From the NCBI RefSeq assembly GCF_020179835.1, contig NZ_JAIUDA010000008.1, positions 62,001 to 126,000 on the forward strand: a DNA stretch of 64,000 nt, in the 5' to 3' direction. The stretch comes from Pantoea sp. alder81. Its GTDB lineage: Bacteria; Pseudomonadota; Gammaproteobacteria; Enterobacterales; Enterobacteriaceae. A program made the position numbers and the translations under genes. Positions 51,294 to 61,889 of the stretch are shown in pieces (position 1 is the first letter of the stretch; every line of letters starts with the position of its first letter). Under the pieces are notes generated by a model, which was not told the DNA's origin, made no database searches, and worked only from the letters and a program-made list of their open reading frames with translations.

Positions 51294-52112
51294 TTACATG
51301 AAGATGGCGTAAACTGCAGCCGCCACGATAAAGCGATAGATAGCGAACGAAACAAACGAGATACGCTTAATCAGTTCCAGGAACACTTTGATCGCCAGCA
51401 GAGCCACGATAAAGGCGGTCACGAAGCCGACGGCGAACATCGGGAAATCCTGCATGGTCAGGAAGCCCATGCTCTTGTAGAGATCCAATCCGGTGGCGCC
51501 AATCATCATCGGCACCGCAAGGATGAACGAGAACTCCGATGCAGCATAACGGCTCACGCCCATCAGCATACCGCCAGAAATGGTGGCTCCCGAGCGCGAG
51601 AAGCCCGGCCACAGCGCCAGACACTGGAAGCAACCGATCATAAACGCCTGACGGTAAGTGATATCATCGATACCCACCGCTTTAGGCTGTTTAGGTTTGA
51701 AGTACTCAGCCACCAACAGCAACACGCCACCGACGACCAGCGCGTACATCACGTTAATTGGATTAAACAGGCTTTTGATTTGATCGTGCAGCAGCAAACC
51801 AATCACCACCGCGGGAACCATACCTAACAGGATGTGAATCAGCGTCAGTTTCCCGGTTCCGGTGCCTTCATGCGGCTCCTTGCCGAAGTGAATACCAATC
51901 AGTCCAAACAGGCGACGCCAGAACATCACCACTACCGCTAAAATTGAACCCAACTGAATGACCACTTCAAAGGTTTCAGCTTTATCACCTTCAAAGCCCA
52001 ACAGGTGGCCAACGATGATCATATGGCCCGTAGAAGAGACCGGCAGGAATTCCGTGAGGCCTTCCACAACCCCCAGGATTGCAGCAACCCAAAGCTGGTG
52101 AATATCTGCCAT
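51294..52112 (-). CDS. bacA: Undecaprenyl-diphosphatase
   Basis: A 272-residue polytopic inner-membrane phosphatase (BacA/UppP) that recycles undecaprenyl diphosphate for cell wall and O-antigen synthesis and gives bacitracin tolerance. Catalytic residues are in [15 protein letters not shown] (E17, E21, S27, H30) and the [13 protein letters not shown] motif. The start is the ATG at 52112 behind GAGGA; a TTG lies one codon upstream. Confidence 0.95.
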   Translation of the reverse strand: MADIHQLWVAAILGVVEGLTEFLPVSSTGHMIIVGHLLGFEGDKAETFEVVIQLGSILAVVVMFWRRLFGLIGIHFGKEPHEGTGTGKLTLIHILLGMVPAVVIGLLLHDQIKSLFNPINVMYALVVGGVLLLVAEYFKPKQPKAVGIDDITYRQAFMIGCFQCLALWPGFSRSGATISGGMLMGVSRYAASEFSFILAVPMMIGATGLDLYKSMGFLTMQDFPMFAVGFVTAFIVALLAIKVFLELIKRISFVSFAIYRFIVAAAVYAIFM

Positions 52113-52303
52113 CAAAATTTTTCCTCTATCCGTTTTAAACAGTAAAAAGGCGGTCGCAAGGTGCTACCGCCTAAAATTATGCCTGCGCCACGCTGAAGGA
52201 AACCTTAAGAAAATCGGCAACTTCGCGTCCGTTAGCGCAACGGCCTCAAGTGAGACACACCATAATTTGGTTTGGTTTCATTGTGATGGCAATCACGGAT
52301 GAT

Positions 52304-52663
52304 TTATTTAGGAATAGTCCCGCGCTCAATACGCACGCCAACGGTCGCTGCCTGGGCCACTGCACCCGGTTTACCCACCCTGATGCGCACGCCCGGCGTT
52401 TTGAAACGATTCATCAACAGATCGGCAATTTCTTCGGCCACGCGTTCAACTAAGGCAAACCGCTGGCCCTGCAGATGATTAAGAATAACCTCGGTGACAT
52501 CGGCATAGCTCAGACAGTCGTTCACATCGTCACTCACCGCGGCACGACGGTTGTCCCACGCCATTTCGACATCGAGCACCAGCTTCTGCTGCATGCCCTG
52601 TTCCCAGTCGTAAACGCCAATGGTGGTGAACACGGTGAGTTGTTCTATAAATACGATATCCAT
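52304..52663 (-). CDS. folB: Dihydroneopterin aldolase
   Basis: A 119-residue folate-pathway enzyme that converts dihydroneopterin to hydroxymethyl-dihydropterin. It follows E. coli FolB: MDIVFIEQLTVFTTIGVYDWE, the KPGAVAQAATVGV segment and FALVERVAEEIADLL, with catalytic Glu/Tyr/Lys in those blocks. Divergent from plsY across 107 bp. Confidence 0.94.
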   Translation of the reverse strand: MDIVFIEQLTVFTTIGVYDWEQGMQQKLVLDVEMAWDNRRAAVSDDVNDCLSYADVTEVILNHLQGQRFALVERVAEEIADLLMNRFKTPGVRIRVGKPGAVAQAATVGVRIERGTIPK

Positions 52664-52770
52664 GATGTCAGTCTCTGTTTTTGGCTAAGCCGGATACCAC
52701 TTCCGGCGGATTATGCGTATTATCCACGCTTATCGAGAACAAAACGACCCAAAAGGAACGGTACGAGGCT

Positions 52771-53370
52771 ATGAGTGCTATCGCGCTTGGTATGATTATT
52801 TTCGCGTATCTTTGCGGCTCGATTTCCAGTGCGATACTGGTTTGTAAACTCGCGCGTTTACCCGATCCGCGTACTGCTGGCTCCGGCAATCCCGGCGCAA
52901 CCAATGTGTTGCGTATCGGCGGTAAAGCCGCTGCCGCAGCGGTACTGATTTTCGATGTCGCTAAAGGGATGATTCCGGTGTGGATCGCCTATCTGCTGCA
53001 CGTCACGCCGATGTATCTCGGCTTAACGGCGATTGCTGCCTGCCTCGGCCATATCTATCCGGTGTTCTTCCGTTTTCGTGGTGGTAAAGGCGTGGCCACC
53101 GCGTTTGGTGCGATTGCGCCGATTGGCTGGGATTTGACGGGATTGATGACCGGCACCTGGCTGCTGACGGTGCTGCTGAGCGGCTACTCCTCGCTGGGCG
53201 CGATTGTCAGTGCGCTGATCGCCCCGTTCTACGTGTGGTGGTTCAAACCGCAGTTTACCTTCCCAGTTTCGATGCTCTCCTGTTTGATTCTGTTGCGTCA
53301 TCACGACAACATCCAGCGCCTGTGGCGCGGCCAGGAAAATAAAATCTGGAAGCGGAAAAAGAAGAAATAA
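52771..53370 (+). CDS. plsY: Acyl-phosphate glycerol-3-phosphate acyltransferase
   Basis: A 199-residue inner-membrane enzyme that starts phospholipid synthesis from acyl phosphate. Motifs: [12 protein letters not shown] (phosphate site), [11 protein letters not shown] and the later SLGA region, with several helices and a strongly basic tail (KIWKRKKKK). The ATG at 52771 is chosen by alignment with E. coli; the frame begins upstream at 52681. The terminator follows at once. Confidence 0.95.
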   Translation: MSAIALGMIIFAYLCGSISSAILVCKLARLPDPRTAGSGNPGATNVLRIGGKAAAAAVLIFDVAKGMIPVWIAYLLHVTPMYLGLTAIAACLGHIYPVFFRFRGGKGVATAFGAIAPIGWDLTGLMTGTWLLTVLLSGYSSLGAIVSALIAPFYVWWFKPQFTFPVSMLSCLILLRHHDNIQRLWRGQENKIWKRKKKK

Positions 53371-53395
53371 AAAAACCGGCGCGATGCCGGTTTTT
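53371..53395. terminator. Bidirectional terminator between plsY and tsaD
   Basis: AAAAACCGGC-GCGAT-GCCGGTTTTT, a perfect 10-bp stem including its A/T tracts, serving both convergent genes. Confidence 0.88.
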
Positions 53396-53400
53396 TCGTT

Positions 53401-54414
53401 TTAGATGGCGGGCAATTCGGCCAGTGGCCAACGTGGCCGGACGCTGACGCCCAATCCACCGCGCGTACCGCCTTTCAGCCGCACCATGCCAGCATAGGCA
53501 ATCATCGCGCCGTTATCGGTGCAGAACTCCGGGCGAGCGTAAAACACTTCACCACCGCGCTTTTGCATCATCTCCGCCATGCGCTCACGCAACGTGCGGT
53601 TGGCGCTCACACCGCCGGCAATCACCAGGCGTTTAAAGCCCGTTTGCTCCAGCGCGCGCTTGCACTTGATCATCAGCGTATCCACCACTGCATCTTCAAA
53701 CGCACGTGCGATATCGGCACGCGCCTGCTCATCGCCGTTATGCTCACGAATGGTGTTGGCGGCGAAGGTTTTCAGACCTGAGAAGCTGAAATCCAGCCCG
53801 GGGCGATCGGTCATCGGGCGCGGGAATCTGAAACGGCCCGGCGTGCCCTGCTGCGCCATGCGCGCCAGCATCGGCCCACCGGGATAATCCAGACCGAGCA
53901 GTTTGGCCGTTTTATCGAAAGCTTCGCCAGCCGCATCGTCAATCGATTCGCCCAGCAAGGTGTATTCACCAATGCCGGTAACGCTGATTAACTGCGTGTG
54001 ACCGCCGGAAACTAGCAGCGCCACAAACGGAAATTCTGGCGGATTGTCTTCCAGCATCGGCGCCAGCAGATGGCCTTCCATATGATGAACCGGCACGGCA
54101 GGGACGTTCCACGCGAACGCCAGCGCACGGCCGATAGTGGCGCCCACTAATAGCGCACCGACCAAACCTGGACCCGCGGTATAAGCCACTGCATCAATTT
54201 CTTTTGCTTCCAGCCCGGCTTCTTTCAGCGCGGCCTGAATCAGCGGAACGGTTTTGCGCACGTGGTCACGTGAGGCCAGTTCGGGCACCACACCACCGTA
54301 ATCGGCGTGCAGTTTGACCTGGCTATATAATTGATTCGCCAACAGACCGGACGCATCGTCATAAATCGCGATGCCGGTTTCATCGCAGGACGTTTCAATA
54401 CCCAGTACTCGCAT
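53401..54414 (-). CDS. tsaD: tRNA t6A threonylcarbamoyltransferase subunit TsaD
   Basis: A 337-residue Kae1-type ASKHA protein that transfers threonylcarbamoyl to A37 of ANN-decoding tRNAs with TsaB and TsaE. It starts [18 protein letters not shown]; metal ligands are H111 and H115 in [10 protein letters not shown], and the ATP loop is [13 protein letters not shown]. The ATG at 54414 is chosen by alignment; the frame runs on to 54588. Divergent from rpsU. Confidence 0.96.
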   Translation of the reverse strand: MRVLGIETSCDETGIAIYDDASGLLANQLYSQVKLHADYGGVVPELASRDHVRKTVPLIQAALKEAGLEAKEIDAVAYTAGPGLVGALLVGATIGRALAFAWNVPAVPVHHMEGHLLAPMLEDNPPEFPFVALLVSGGHTQLISVTGIGEYTLLGESIDDAAGEAFDKTAKLLGLDYPGGPMLARMAQQGTPGRFRFPRPMTDRPGLDFSFSGLKTFAANTIREHNGDEQARADIARAFEDAVVDTLMIKCKRALEQTGFKRLVIAGGVSANRTLRERMAEMMQKRGGEVFYARPEFCTDNGAMIAYAGMVRLKGGTRGGLGVSVRPRWPLAELPAI

Positions 54415-54496
54415 AGCTTTTATCACCCTCTTCTTGCGGCGCGCAGTGTAGCACAGGCGAATCACACGCTGGACGACTTTGCCAGGAAAAAGTGTT

Positions 54497-54525
54497 TTTC
54501 TGTCGCACAAAGAGTGCGCTATACT
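54497..54525 (+). promoter_or_regulatory. Possible rpsU promoter
   Basis: TATACT at 54520-54525 is a good -10; a weak -35 (TTTCTG, 54497-54502) lies 17 bp upstream. Position about 170 bp before rpsU fits the long leader of this operon in E. coli. Confidence 0.4.
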
Positions 54526-54638
54526 CCACGGCCTGAAAAAACCGGCAGCCGCGATGGCAAATGCCTCTGTTGGTTCTAAATTGTTCATGGTGCTTTACAA
54601 GTCAGCTACGGCTGGAGTAAAATGCTGCACCATTTTAA

Positions 54639-54908
<270 letters not shown>

Positions 54909-54965
54909 TTTCTTTCGGAAGTTCGCTTCCGCCGCGTGTTAAACGCAGACAGAGTCAAGTAAGAG

Positions 54966-54998
54966 GCCGTGCTTTCCGAAAGGAAGCGCGGCTTGTTG
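54966..54998 (+). terminator. rpsU-dnaG attenuator hairpin
   Basis: GCCGTGCTTTCC and GGAAGCGCGGC pair with one bulge and a GAAA tetraloop, then TTGTTG. It matches the place of the partial terminator that keeps DnaG levels far below S21. Confidence 0.65.
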
Positions 54999-55026
54999 CC
55001 GTTTATGAGCGGAAAAACCGGGGCTT

Positions 55027-56772
55027 ATGGCTGGACGAATTCCACGCGTATTTATCAATGATTTACTTGCCCGCACGGATATCGTGGATCTTATCGATGC
55101 CCGCGTTAAGCTGAAAAAGCAGGGTAAGAACTATCACGCGTGCTGTCCTTTTCATAACGAGAAAACCCCCTCTTTCACCGTAAGCGGTGAGAAGCAGTTC
55201 TATTACTGCTTCGGCTGTGGCGCCAAAGGTAACGCCATCGATTTCCTGATGAATCACGATCGTCTGGATTTCGTGGAAAGCGTTGAGGAGTTGGCCACGC
55301 AACACGGCTTAGAAGTGCCGTATGAAGCGGGCAACGGCCCCAGCCCGATGGAACGTCATCAGCGTCAAAGTCTGTATCAGCTGCTGGAAGGCCTCGACGG
55401 TTTCTATCAGCAAAGCCTGCGTAACCCGCAAGCGACATCTGCACAACATTATCTCGCCACGCGCGGTCTCAGCCAGCAAGTGATCGATCACTTTGCGATT
55501 GGTTATGCACCAGCAGGTTGGGATAACGCACTGAAGCGTTTTGGTCAGCAGAAAGAAGACCGCGAATCCTTGATGGAAGCGGGCATGCTGGTCAGTAACG
55601 ATTCCGGCCGCACTTATGATCGTTTCCGCGATCGCGTGATGTTCCCGATCCGCGATAAACGTGGACGCGTGATTGGCTTTGGTGGACGTGTACTGGGCAA
55701 CGATACGCCGAAGTACCTGAACTCCCCGGAAACACCGATTTTCCATAAAGGCCGTCAGTTATATGGCCTGTATGAAGCGCAAAAGAATCATCCGCAGCCA
55801 GCGCGTTTACTGGTTGTAGAAGGCTATATGGACGTGGTGGCGCTGGCGCAATTTGGCATCGATTATGCCGTTGCCTCGCTGGGCACCTCGACCACTGCTG
55901 AACACATTCAGCTGCTGTTTCGTTCCACCGATACGGTGATTTGCTGTTACGACGGCGACCGAGCGGGACGCGAAGCCGGTTGGCGTGCACTTGAAACTGC
56001 ATTGCCTTACATGAATGACGGTCGTCAGCTACGCTTTATGTTTTTGCCGGATGGAGAAGACCCGGACACGCTGGTTCGAAAAGAGGGTAAAGAAGCCTTC
56101 GAAGCGCGGATGGAGCAGGCTTTACCGCTCTCCACGTTTTTATTCGACAGCCTGATGCCGCAGGTCGATCTGAGCACACGCGACGGTAAAACCAAGCTGG
56201 CAACGCTAGCTTTACCGTTGATAAGCCAGATCCCAGGCGAAACGTTACGTATTTATATGCGTCAAACGTTGGGTAATAAACTCGGCATTCTTGACGATAA
56301 CCAGTTAGACAAGCTGATGCCGAAGCTGGCAGAGAGCGGCGCAGCGCCAACGGCTCCTCCGTTGAAGCGCACCACCATGCGCGTGTTGATTGCGTTGCTG
56401 GTGCAGAATCCGCAATTTGCCGCCATCGTTCCTACGCTGGACGGGCTTGAGCAGTCAAAAATGGCGGGTTTGCCGCTGTTTGTGGAGATAGTCAGTCGTT
56501 GTACGGAGAATCCTGGCCTGACGACCGGACAGCTACTAGAGTTATATCGCGGGACAGAATTTAGCCAGCCCCTTGAAACGCTGGCAACCTGGAACCACAT
56601 GATAGTGGATGAAGAAGCAGAAGCCGTGTTCCAGGATTCACTGGCGAGTCTTTATGACTCAGCCCTTGAACAGCGCCTTGAAGCGCTCATCGCACGCGAT
56701 CGTACCGAAGGCCTGAGCGCCGCCGAACGCCGCGAATTCTGGGCTTTAAGCCAGGCATTAGCGAAAAAATAA
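55027..56772 (+). CDS. dnaG: DNA primase
   Basis: A 581-residue primase that makes RNA primers at replication forks. Zinc ligands C40, H43, C61, C64 in CCPFHNEKTPSF and YCFGCGAKG match E. coli positions. The TOPRIM core has EGYMDVVALAQFG and YDGDRAGREA, and the C-terminal helicase-binding domain is present. Start ATG 118 nt after rpsU behind the attenuator; no strong Shine-Dalgarno, as usual for this gene. Confidence 0.97.
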   Translation: MAGRIPRVFINDLLARTDIVDLIDARVKLKKQGKNYHACCPFHNEKTPSFTVSGEKQFYYCFGCGAKGNAIDFLMNHDRLDFVESVEELATQHGLEVPYEAGNGPSPMERHQRQSLYQLLEGLDGFYQQSLRNPQATSAQHYLATRGLSQQVIDHFAIGYAPAGWDNALKRFGQQKEDRESLMEAGMLVSNDSGRTYDRFRDRVMFPIRDKRGRVIGFGGRVLGNDTPKYLNSPETPIFHKGRQLYGLYEAQKNHPQPARLLVVEGYMDVVALAQFGIDYAVASLGTSTTAEHIQLLFRSTDTVICCYDGDRAGREAGWRALETALPYMNDGRQLRFMFLPDGEDPDTLVRKEGKEAFEARMEQALPLSTFLFDSLMPQVDLSTRDGKTKLATLALPLISQIPGETLRIYMRQTLGNKLGILDDNQLDKLMPKLAESGAAPTAPPLKRTTMRVLIALLVQNPQFAAIVPTLDGLEQSKMAGLPLFVEIVSRCTENPGLTTGQLLELYRGTEFSQPLETLATWNHMIVDEEAEAVFQDSLASLYDSALEQRLEALIARDRTEGLSAAERREFWALSQALAKK

Positions 56773-57128
56773 GATTATTACCAGACCAGAACGTTGAAGG
56801 CTGTTAAAGCCGCCGTTTTGGTTTGATCGTTCGGTTCGGTTTTAAGCGCACCGTACGAGGGCCGTCGGCGTCGAAGCCAGTTTCGTTACCGCCAGCGCGC
56901 AGCAACCGGAGCGTACTGAAGTACGTGAGGATTGCGAGCACTGCCGGGGACGGAAATGGCGAGTAAGCCAGGCCCGAACAGAATTCAAGCGGCTTAAGTG
57001 CCGATATATGAAGGGCTGAAGCCCTGGCCGCGTTGAAGGCAGCGGCAAAAACACAACGCCTTCACTGTTATAGTTGGCTCGCTGCCGACCGACACCAATC
57101 TAATTAACAGAAGTGTGGATACCGTCTT
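56773..57128. other. dnaG-rpoD intergenic region with ERIC-like palindrome
   Basis: 356 bp with no supported gene; the ORFs seen there have no recognisable product. The left 60 bp is ordinary; from 56876 to 56960 lies a long imperfect palindrome described separately. The remainder reads GC-rich with short stems, and rpoD follows without a visible terminator. Confidence 0.5.
56876..56960. repeat. ERIC-like imperfect palindrome between dnaG and rpoD
   Basis: About 85 bp that folds on itself around the perfect core CGTACT-GA-AGTACG (56912-56925). Outer arms GCCAGTTTCGT and ACGGAAATGGC and middle arms CCGCCAGCGC and GCGAGCACTGCCG pair imperfectly. The GGAGCGTACTGAAGTACGTGAGG heart recalls, but is not identical to, the ERIC core. 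Confidence 0.55.
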
Positions 57129-58973
57129 ATGGAGCAAAACCCGCAGTCACAGCTTAAGCTGCTTGTCACCCGTGGTAAGGAGCAGGGCTATCTGACCTAT
57201 GCTGAGGTCAATGACCATCTGCCGGAAGATATCGTCGACTCCGATCAGATCGAAGACATCATCCAGATGATTAATGACATGGGTATTCAGGTTGTTGAAG
57301 AAGCACCTGATGCCGATGATCTGATGCTGAATGAAAACAGCAGTGATACTGACGAAGATGCCGCTGAAGCTGCCGCGCAGGTACTCTCCAGCGTTGAATC
57401 TGAAATTGGTCGTACTACTGACCCCGTGCGTATGTATATGCGCGAAATGGGTACCGTTGAGCTGCTGACGCGCGAAGGCGAAATCGACATCGCCAAGCGT
57501 ATCGAAGACGGTATCAATCAGGTTCAGTGCTCTGTTGCCGAATACCCGGAAGCCATCACCTATCTGCTCGATCAGTACGATCGCGTGGAAGCGGGCGATT
57601 CTCGCCTGTCTGATCTGATCACCGGCTTTGTTGATCCGAACGCGGAAGCAGATGTTGCCCCTACCGCGACCCACGTCGGTTCTGAACTGTCTGAAGAAGA
57701 CCGTAACGACGACGAAGAAGAAGACGAAGATGGCGATGACGACAGCTCTGACGATGATAATTCCATCGATCCAGAACTGGCGCGTGAGAAATTCAACGAC
57801 CTTCGCACTCAGTACGAAACCACCCGTACGGTGATTAAAGCGAAAGGCCGCAGTCACGCTGATGCCGTTGCAGAGATCAACAACCTGTCTGAAGTGTTTA
57901 AACAGTTCCGCCTGGTACCGAAGCAATTCGATTACCTGGTGAACAGTATGCGAGTGATGATGGATCGTGTGCGCACGCAAGAGCGCCTGATCATGAAGCT
58001 GTGTATTGAAATCTGTAAAATGCCGAAGAAAAACTTCATCACTCTGTTTACCGGCAATGAAACCAATCCAAGCTGGTTCAAAGCTGCGCTGGCCATGAAT
58101 AAACCCTGGTCAGAAAAACTGTTGGAAGTTGAAGACGACGTAACGCGTTCACTGCAGAAATTGCAGCAGATCGAAGAAGAAACCGGCCTGACCATCGAGC
58201 AGGTTAAAGACATCAACCGTCGCATGTCGATCGGCGAAGCCAAAGCGCGTCGTGCGAAGAAAGAGATGGTTGAAGCGAACTTGCGTCTGGTTATTTCTAT
58301 CGCGAAGAAATACACCAACCGTGGTTTGCAGTTCCTTGATCTGATTCAGGAAGGTAACATCGGCCTGATGAAAGCGGTTGATAAGTTTGAATACCGTCGT
58401 GGTTATAAGTTCTCAACTTATGCGACCTGGTGGATTCGTCAGGCTATCACCCGTTCTATCGCTGACCAGGCGCGTACCATCCGTATTCCGGTGCATATGA
58501 TTGAGACCATTAACAAGCTCAACCGTATTTCGCGCCAGATGCTGCAAGAGATGGGCCGTGAGCCGACGCCGGAAGAATTGGCTGAGCGTATGCTGATGCC
58601 AGAAGATAAAATTCGCAAAGTGCTGAAAATCGCTAAAGAGCCGATCTCAATGGAGACGCCGATTGGTGATGATGAAGATTCGCATCTGGGCGATTTTATC
58701 GAAGACACCACGCTGGAGCTGCCGCTGGATTCTGCCACCTCAGAAAGCCTGCGTTCAGCCACCCACGACGTGCTGGCGGGTCTGACTGCGCGTGAAGCGA
58801 AAGTCCTGCGTATGCGTTTCGGTATCGATATGAACACCGACCACACGCTGGAAGAGGTTGGCAAACAGTTTGACGTTACGCGTGAGCGTATTCGTCAGAT
58901 TGAAGCCAAGGCGCTGCGTAAGTTGCGTCACCCAAGCCGCTCCGAAGTACTGCGTAGCTTCCTTGACGATTAA
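57129..58973 (+). CDS. rpoD: RNA polymerase primary sigma factor (sigma-70)
   Basis: A 614-residue housekeeping sigma factor. Region 1.1 at the N-terminus, the acidic non-conserved insert ([12 protein letters not shown], about 196-210), region 2 with [20 protein letters not shown], region 3 and region 4.2 HTH ([30 protein letters not shown]). Length matches E. coli (613). Last gene of the operon; the terminator at 58989-59016 follows. Confidence 0.98.
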   Translation: MEQNPQSQLKLLVTRGKEQGYLTYAEVNDHLPEDIVDSDQIEDIIQMINDMGIQVVEEAPDADDLMLNENSSDTDEDAAEAAAQVLSSVESEIGRTTDPVRMYMREMGTVELLTREGEIDIAKRIEDGINQVQCSVAEYPEAITYLLDQYDRVEAGDSRLSDLITGFVDPNAEADVAPTATHVGSELSEEDRNDDEEEDEDGDDDSSDDDNSIDPELAREKFNDLRTQYETTRTVIKAKGRSHADAVAEINNLSEVFKQFRLVPKQFDYLVNSMRVMMDRVRTQERLIMKLCIEICKMPKKNFITLFTGNETNPSWFKAALAMNKPWSEKLLEVEDDVTRSLQKLQQIEEETGLTIEQVKDINRRMSIGEAKARRAKKEMVEANLRLVISIAKKYTNRGLQFLDLIQEGNIGLMKAVDKFEYRRGYKFSTYATWWIRQAITRSIADQARTIRIPVHMIETINKLNRISRQMLQEMGREPTPEELAERMLMPEDKIRKVLKIAKEPISMETPIGDDEDSHLGDFIEDTTLELPLDSATSESLRSATHDVLAGLTAREAKVLRMRFGIDMNTDHTLEEVGKQFDVTRERIRQIEAKALRKLRHPSRSEVLRSFLDD

Positions 58974-58988
58974 TCCTCGTTAAGACGA

Positions 58989-59016
58989 AAAAAACCCCGG
59001 CTTGCCGGGGTTTTTT
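58989..59016. terminator. Bidirectional terminator after rpoD
   Basis: AAAAAACCCCGG-CTTG-CCGGGGTTTTTT, a perfect 12-bp stem counting its A/T tracts, between rpoD and the convergent binding-protein gene. Confidence 0.9.
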
Positions 59017-59023
59017 ATTGCCT

Positions 59024-59782
59024 TCAAAACGGCGTCAGCCCTTTTTCCTGCATCATTTTGCGCGCTTTGTCGCTCTGCAAATACTTCACAAACTGCGCCG
59101 CCGCCTGCTTCTGCTGTGTGCTGCGCGTAATCACCGCGCCGTATAGCGTATCCTGCTGCACCGTTGGCGGAATCAGTCCGACGATGGTAATCCCCTTCAC
59201 TGCCTGCAGTTCACTGTTCTGCTGGAAGCCCAGCTCCGCTTTGCCCTGCGCCACCGCTTCACCCACCGGCGTGGCAGGGATCACGGACACTTTGCTGGCG
59301 GTCTTCGGCCCCAACTTCAGCTTACTCAGCATCTTGCCTTGAATATATTTGCCGCTGGCGCTGTCTGATATCGCGATGCTGGATGCTTCCGTGAGGACCT
59401 GCTTGAATTTCGCCACGGTGCTGATATCCGGCGGCGTCATGCCCTGCTTCACCGCCATCGCGATATAGGAGTGCGCCAACACCTGATGACTGCTGCTATC
59501 AACAAATTTAGCCTGCTCCAGCGGTTTAATGGCGTAATCGACCATCACCAGCACATCGGCATTATCCTGACGTTTCAGACGATTAGGGATGGCCTGCGGC
59601 GTATCGCCCATCGATGGCGCCGCTTCCAGCTGCAGGGTATTGCCGGTTTGCTGCTGATAATCCTGCTTCAGGCTCTCAATTACCGGATACATGCCACCGG
59701 AGCTAAACACTTTCAGCGTCTCCGCCTGTGCCGTTTGTTGCGCCATCACCAGCAGCGCCGCTAACGCGAGTGTGCGTTTCAT
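59024..59782 (-). CDS. Periplasmic ModA-like substrate-binding protein, orphan
   Basis: A 252-residue exported protein of the SBP_bac_11 (molybdate-type) family. The signal peptide ends QQTAQAET, and KVFSSGGMYPVIESLK, ADVLVMVDYAIKPLEQ, ISDSASGKYI and QNSELQAVKGITIVGLIP follow. The ATG at 59782 is chosen because it starts a good signal peptide and has GAGGGAAG upstream; the frame runs on to 59929. No permease or ATPase is adjacent, so transport is not supported and the ligand is unknown. Confidence 0.82.
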   Translation of the reverse strand: MKRTLALAALLVMAQQTAQAETLKVFSSGGMYPVIESLKQDYQQQTGNTLQLEAAPSMGDTPQAIPNRLKRQDNADVLVMVDYAIKPLEQAKFVDSSSHQVLAHSYIAMAVKQGMTPPDISTVAKFKQVLTEASSIAISDSASGKYIQGKMLSKLKLGPKTASKVSVIPATPVGEAVAQGKAELGFQQNSELQAVKGITIVGLIPPTVQQDTLYGAVITRSTQQKQAAAQFVKYLQSDKARKMMQEKGLTPF

Positions 59783-59870
59783 CTTCCCTCTCTTTATTTG
59801 CCATAAAGATTTGGGTTTAGTCAGAAACTGCAAATTGAACAACTTCAGGGCCGCGTTAAGCGGAGCACGC

Positions 59871-60386
59871 TCACGCGTTATTCTGTAACCAATCATGAAG
59901 TTGGCGATAAGCCGCCGCCATCTCCTCAATCGTCGCGCGGTTCAACCCGCTGGGATTCGGCAGCACCCACAAACGGGTTTCGCCCAACGTTTGCGGCTGC
60001 TCGCCCCACTCCACTTTGCGCTGTCGAAATGCTTTCTGGAACGCATCCTTGCCCAGCACCGCCAGTGCGCGCGGCTGATAACGTAAGATTTTGTCCTGCA
60101 ATCGTGCCCCACCATCGCGCAACTCATCACCCGCCAACTCGTTAGCCTGAATAGTGGGACGCTCAACCAGCATGGTAATGCCACAACCGGTTTCCAGCAG
60201 TCGCTGCTCCTGTTCTGGTTTCAGCAATTCGCGAGTAAAACCGGCCTGATGGATCACTTTCCAGAAGCGATTGCCGGGATGGGCGAAGTGAAAGCCGGTG
60301 TGCGCCGAAGATTTGCCCGGATTGATGCCGCAAAACAGCACCTGCAAACCCGGTGCAATGATGTCCTGAATATCGTGTTCGCTCAT
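59871..60386 (-). CDS. mug: G/U mismatch-specific DNA glycosylase Mug
   Basis: A 171-residue glycosylase of the uracil-DNA glycosylase superfamily that removes uracil and ethenocytosine opposite G. Active motif [12 protein letters not shown] (N22) and the intercalating LPNPSGLNR loop. Its ATG overlaps the stop of the upstream TetR gene as ATGA (60383-60386), unlike the solitary mug of E. coli, so they are probably co-expressed. Confidence 0.94.
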   Translation of the reverse strand: MSEHDIQDIIAPGLQVLFCGINPGKSSAHTGFHFAHPGNRFWKVIHQAGFTRELLKPEQEQRLLETGCGITMLVERPTIQANELAGDELRDGGARLQDKILRYQPRALAVLGKDAFQKAFRQRKVEWGEQPQTLGETRLWVLPNPSGLNRATIEEMAAAYRQLHDWLQNNA

Positions 60387-60970
60387 GCGTTCTCCAATCC
60401 TGCGCGCTGTTTCACCGATTGACGGCTGATCGCCAGCATAGTGCGCGCTTCCTCATCATCCGGACAGGCACGCGCCAGCGCTACCACACCGACCATTTCG
60501 GCCAGTATGCTGGCGGCGACGTCATCAGCCTGAGGATGATGCATTTCGTTGAGTGCCTGTGCCAGTCGCTGACGCACCGCATCGCGACGTTGCGAAAACA
60601 GCGTGCGTGTCTCAATCGGCAGATGGGCAATTTCACTCACCAGCGCAGGCATCGGGCAGCCTTCTCCCGGCGTGTTGCGATGGTGCTCAGAGAGGTAGTT
60701 GTCGATCAGTTGCGTCAATCGCTCGGCTGGATCTTCGAGTTGGGTGATGGCGGCAAAGCGCTGCGCTGAATCGGCAAACATCTCGGCAATCACCGCTTCA
60801 ACCAGCGCTTCCCGCGAATCAAAGTGGGCGTAGAAACCGCCGTGTGTTAAGCCCGCGCGCTTCATCAGCGCCGCCACGCCAATGCCTTCGGTGCCGCATT
60901 CGCGCATCACCACTGCTGCCTCATCCAGTATGCGCTGCCGCGTGCGCGCCTTGTGGCTCAGCTTTTCCAT
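60383..60970 (-). CDS. TetR-family transcription repressor
   Basis: A 195-residue repressor with an N-terminal HTH ([32 protein letters not shown]) and a ligand-binding helical domain containing [13 protein letters not shown]. Divergent from the short-chain dehydrogenase gene at 61107 across 136 bp that contain the 14-bp inverted repeat; it most likely represses both. Its stop overlaps mug. Confidence 0.9.
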   Translation of the reverse strand: MEKLSHKARTRQRILDEAAVVMRECGTEGIGVAALMKRAGLTHGGFYAHFDSREALVEAVIAEMFADSAQRFAAITQLEDPAERLTQLIDNYLSEHHRNTPGEGCPMPALVSEIAHLPIETRTLFSQRRDAVRQRLAQALNEMHHPQADDVAASILAEMVGVVALARACPDDEEARTMLAISRQSVKQRAGLENA

Positions 60971-61015
60971 CTCTCACCATCCTACTCATCGTTTATGGCA
61001 ATCAGTGTAATTATT

Positions 61016-61057
61016 ACGATCATCATATTCCAGCTTGACGAAAAATATGATGATCGT
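61016..61057. promoter_or_regulatory. TetR operator: 14-bp perfect inverted repeat over the divergent promoter
   Basis: ACGATCATCATATT (61016-61029) and AATATGATGATCGT (61044-61057) are exact reverse complements with a 14-bp spacer holding TTGACG, a -35-like sequence (61036-61041). Each arm also resembles ATKACGATCAT, itself partly palindromic. This is the likely site of the adjacent TetR protein. Confidence 0.7.
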
Positions 61058-61106
61058 CATATTAAATTCCATCAGATATGACAACCATCATTTACAGGAA
61101 CCGACC

Positions 61107-61889
61107 ATGACACAACAACTGGCTTTGATTACCGGCGCATCCAGCGGAATTGGCGCAACCTATGCAAAACAGCTGGCCGCGCGCGGCAGCAATTTGATTC
61201 TGGTGGCACGTGATGCGTCACGTCTTAACCAGCTGGCGCAATCGCTGCGTGACGCTCACGGCGTGGAAGTGAGTGTGCTGGCGGCGGATCTGACGCGCAC
61301 TGAAGATTTGCAGCGTGTGGCGCAGACCCTTGCGGACAATGAGCAGATTACGATGCTGGTGAACAATGCCGGGATGGCAGTCGAAGGCGAGTTCGTCGCG
61401 GGTGATATCTCGCAAATCCAAACCATGCTGACGTTAAACATCGTGGCGCTGACGCAACTTGCACACGCTGCCGCACAGGCATTTAGCCGCCGTGGCGAAG
61501 GCACGATTGTGAATATCGCCTCGGTGCTGGCACTGGTGAATGAAATGGCGAATGGTGCGTATAACGCCAGTAAAGCCTTTGTGCTCTCGCTGACGCGCAA
61601 TATGCAGCGTGAGCTGGCGGAGAGTGGCGTGCGTATTCAGGCTGTGCTGCCAGGTTTAACCCGCACCGAGATCTTCGAACGCTCAGGGAAATCGGTTGAT
61701 GACCTTCCGGCTGAGAGCGTAATGGAAGTGGAGGATTTAGTCGCTGCGGCGCTGCACGGGCTGGATAGCGGCGAGCTGATCACTATCCCTTCGGTGGAAG
61801 ATGAGGGGCTATGGCAGAGCATGGAGAGCGCCCGCTTTGCCATTCTGCCGTTTATCTCGTTAAATAAGCCGGCTTCACGGTATTTGTGA
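61107..61889 (+). CDS. Short-chain dehydrogenase/reductase, classical SDR
   Basis: A 260-residue NAD(P)-dependent oxidoreductase. Cofactor motif TGASSGIG (about 10-17), NNAG, and the catalytic YNASK near 155, then PGLTRTE after it. The ATG at 61107 is behind AGGA; a longer frame to 61035 would run through the operator. Substrate unknown; the divergent TetR gene suggests induction by a small hydrophobic compound. No second enzyme is linked. Confidence 0.9.
   Translation: MTQQLALITGASSGIGATYAKQLAARGSNLILVARDASRLNQLAQSLRDAHGVEVSVLAADLTRTEDLQRVAQTLADNEQITMLVNNAGMAVEGEFVAGDISQIQTMLTLNIVALTQLAHAAAQAFSRRGEGTIVNIASVLALVNEMANGAYNASKAFVLSLTRNMQRELAESGVRIQAVLPGLTRTEIFERSGKSVDDLPAESVMEVEDLVAAALHGLDSGELITIPSVEDEGLWQSMESARFAILPFISLNKPASRYL

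Noticed and set aside
57147..57980. 277-codon minus-strand ORF
   Set aside because: Antisense to the 5' half of rpoD; no start signal and no recognisable domain.
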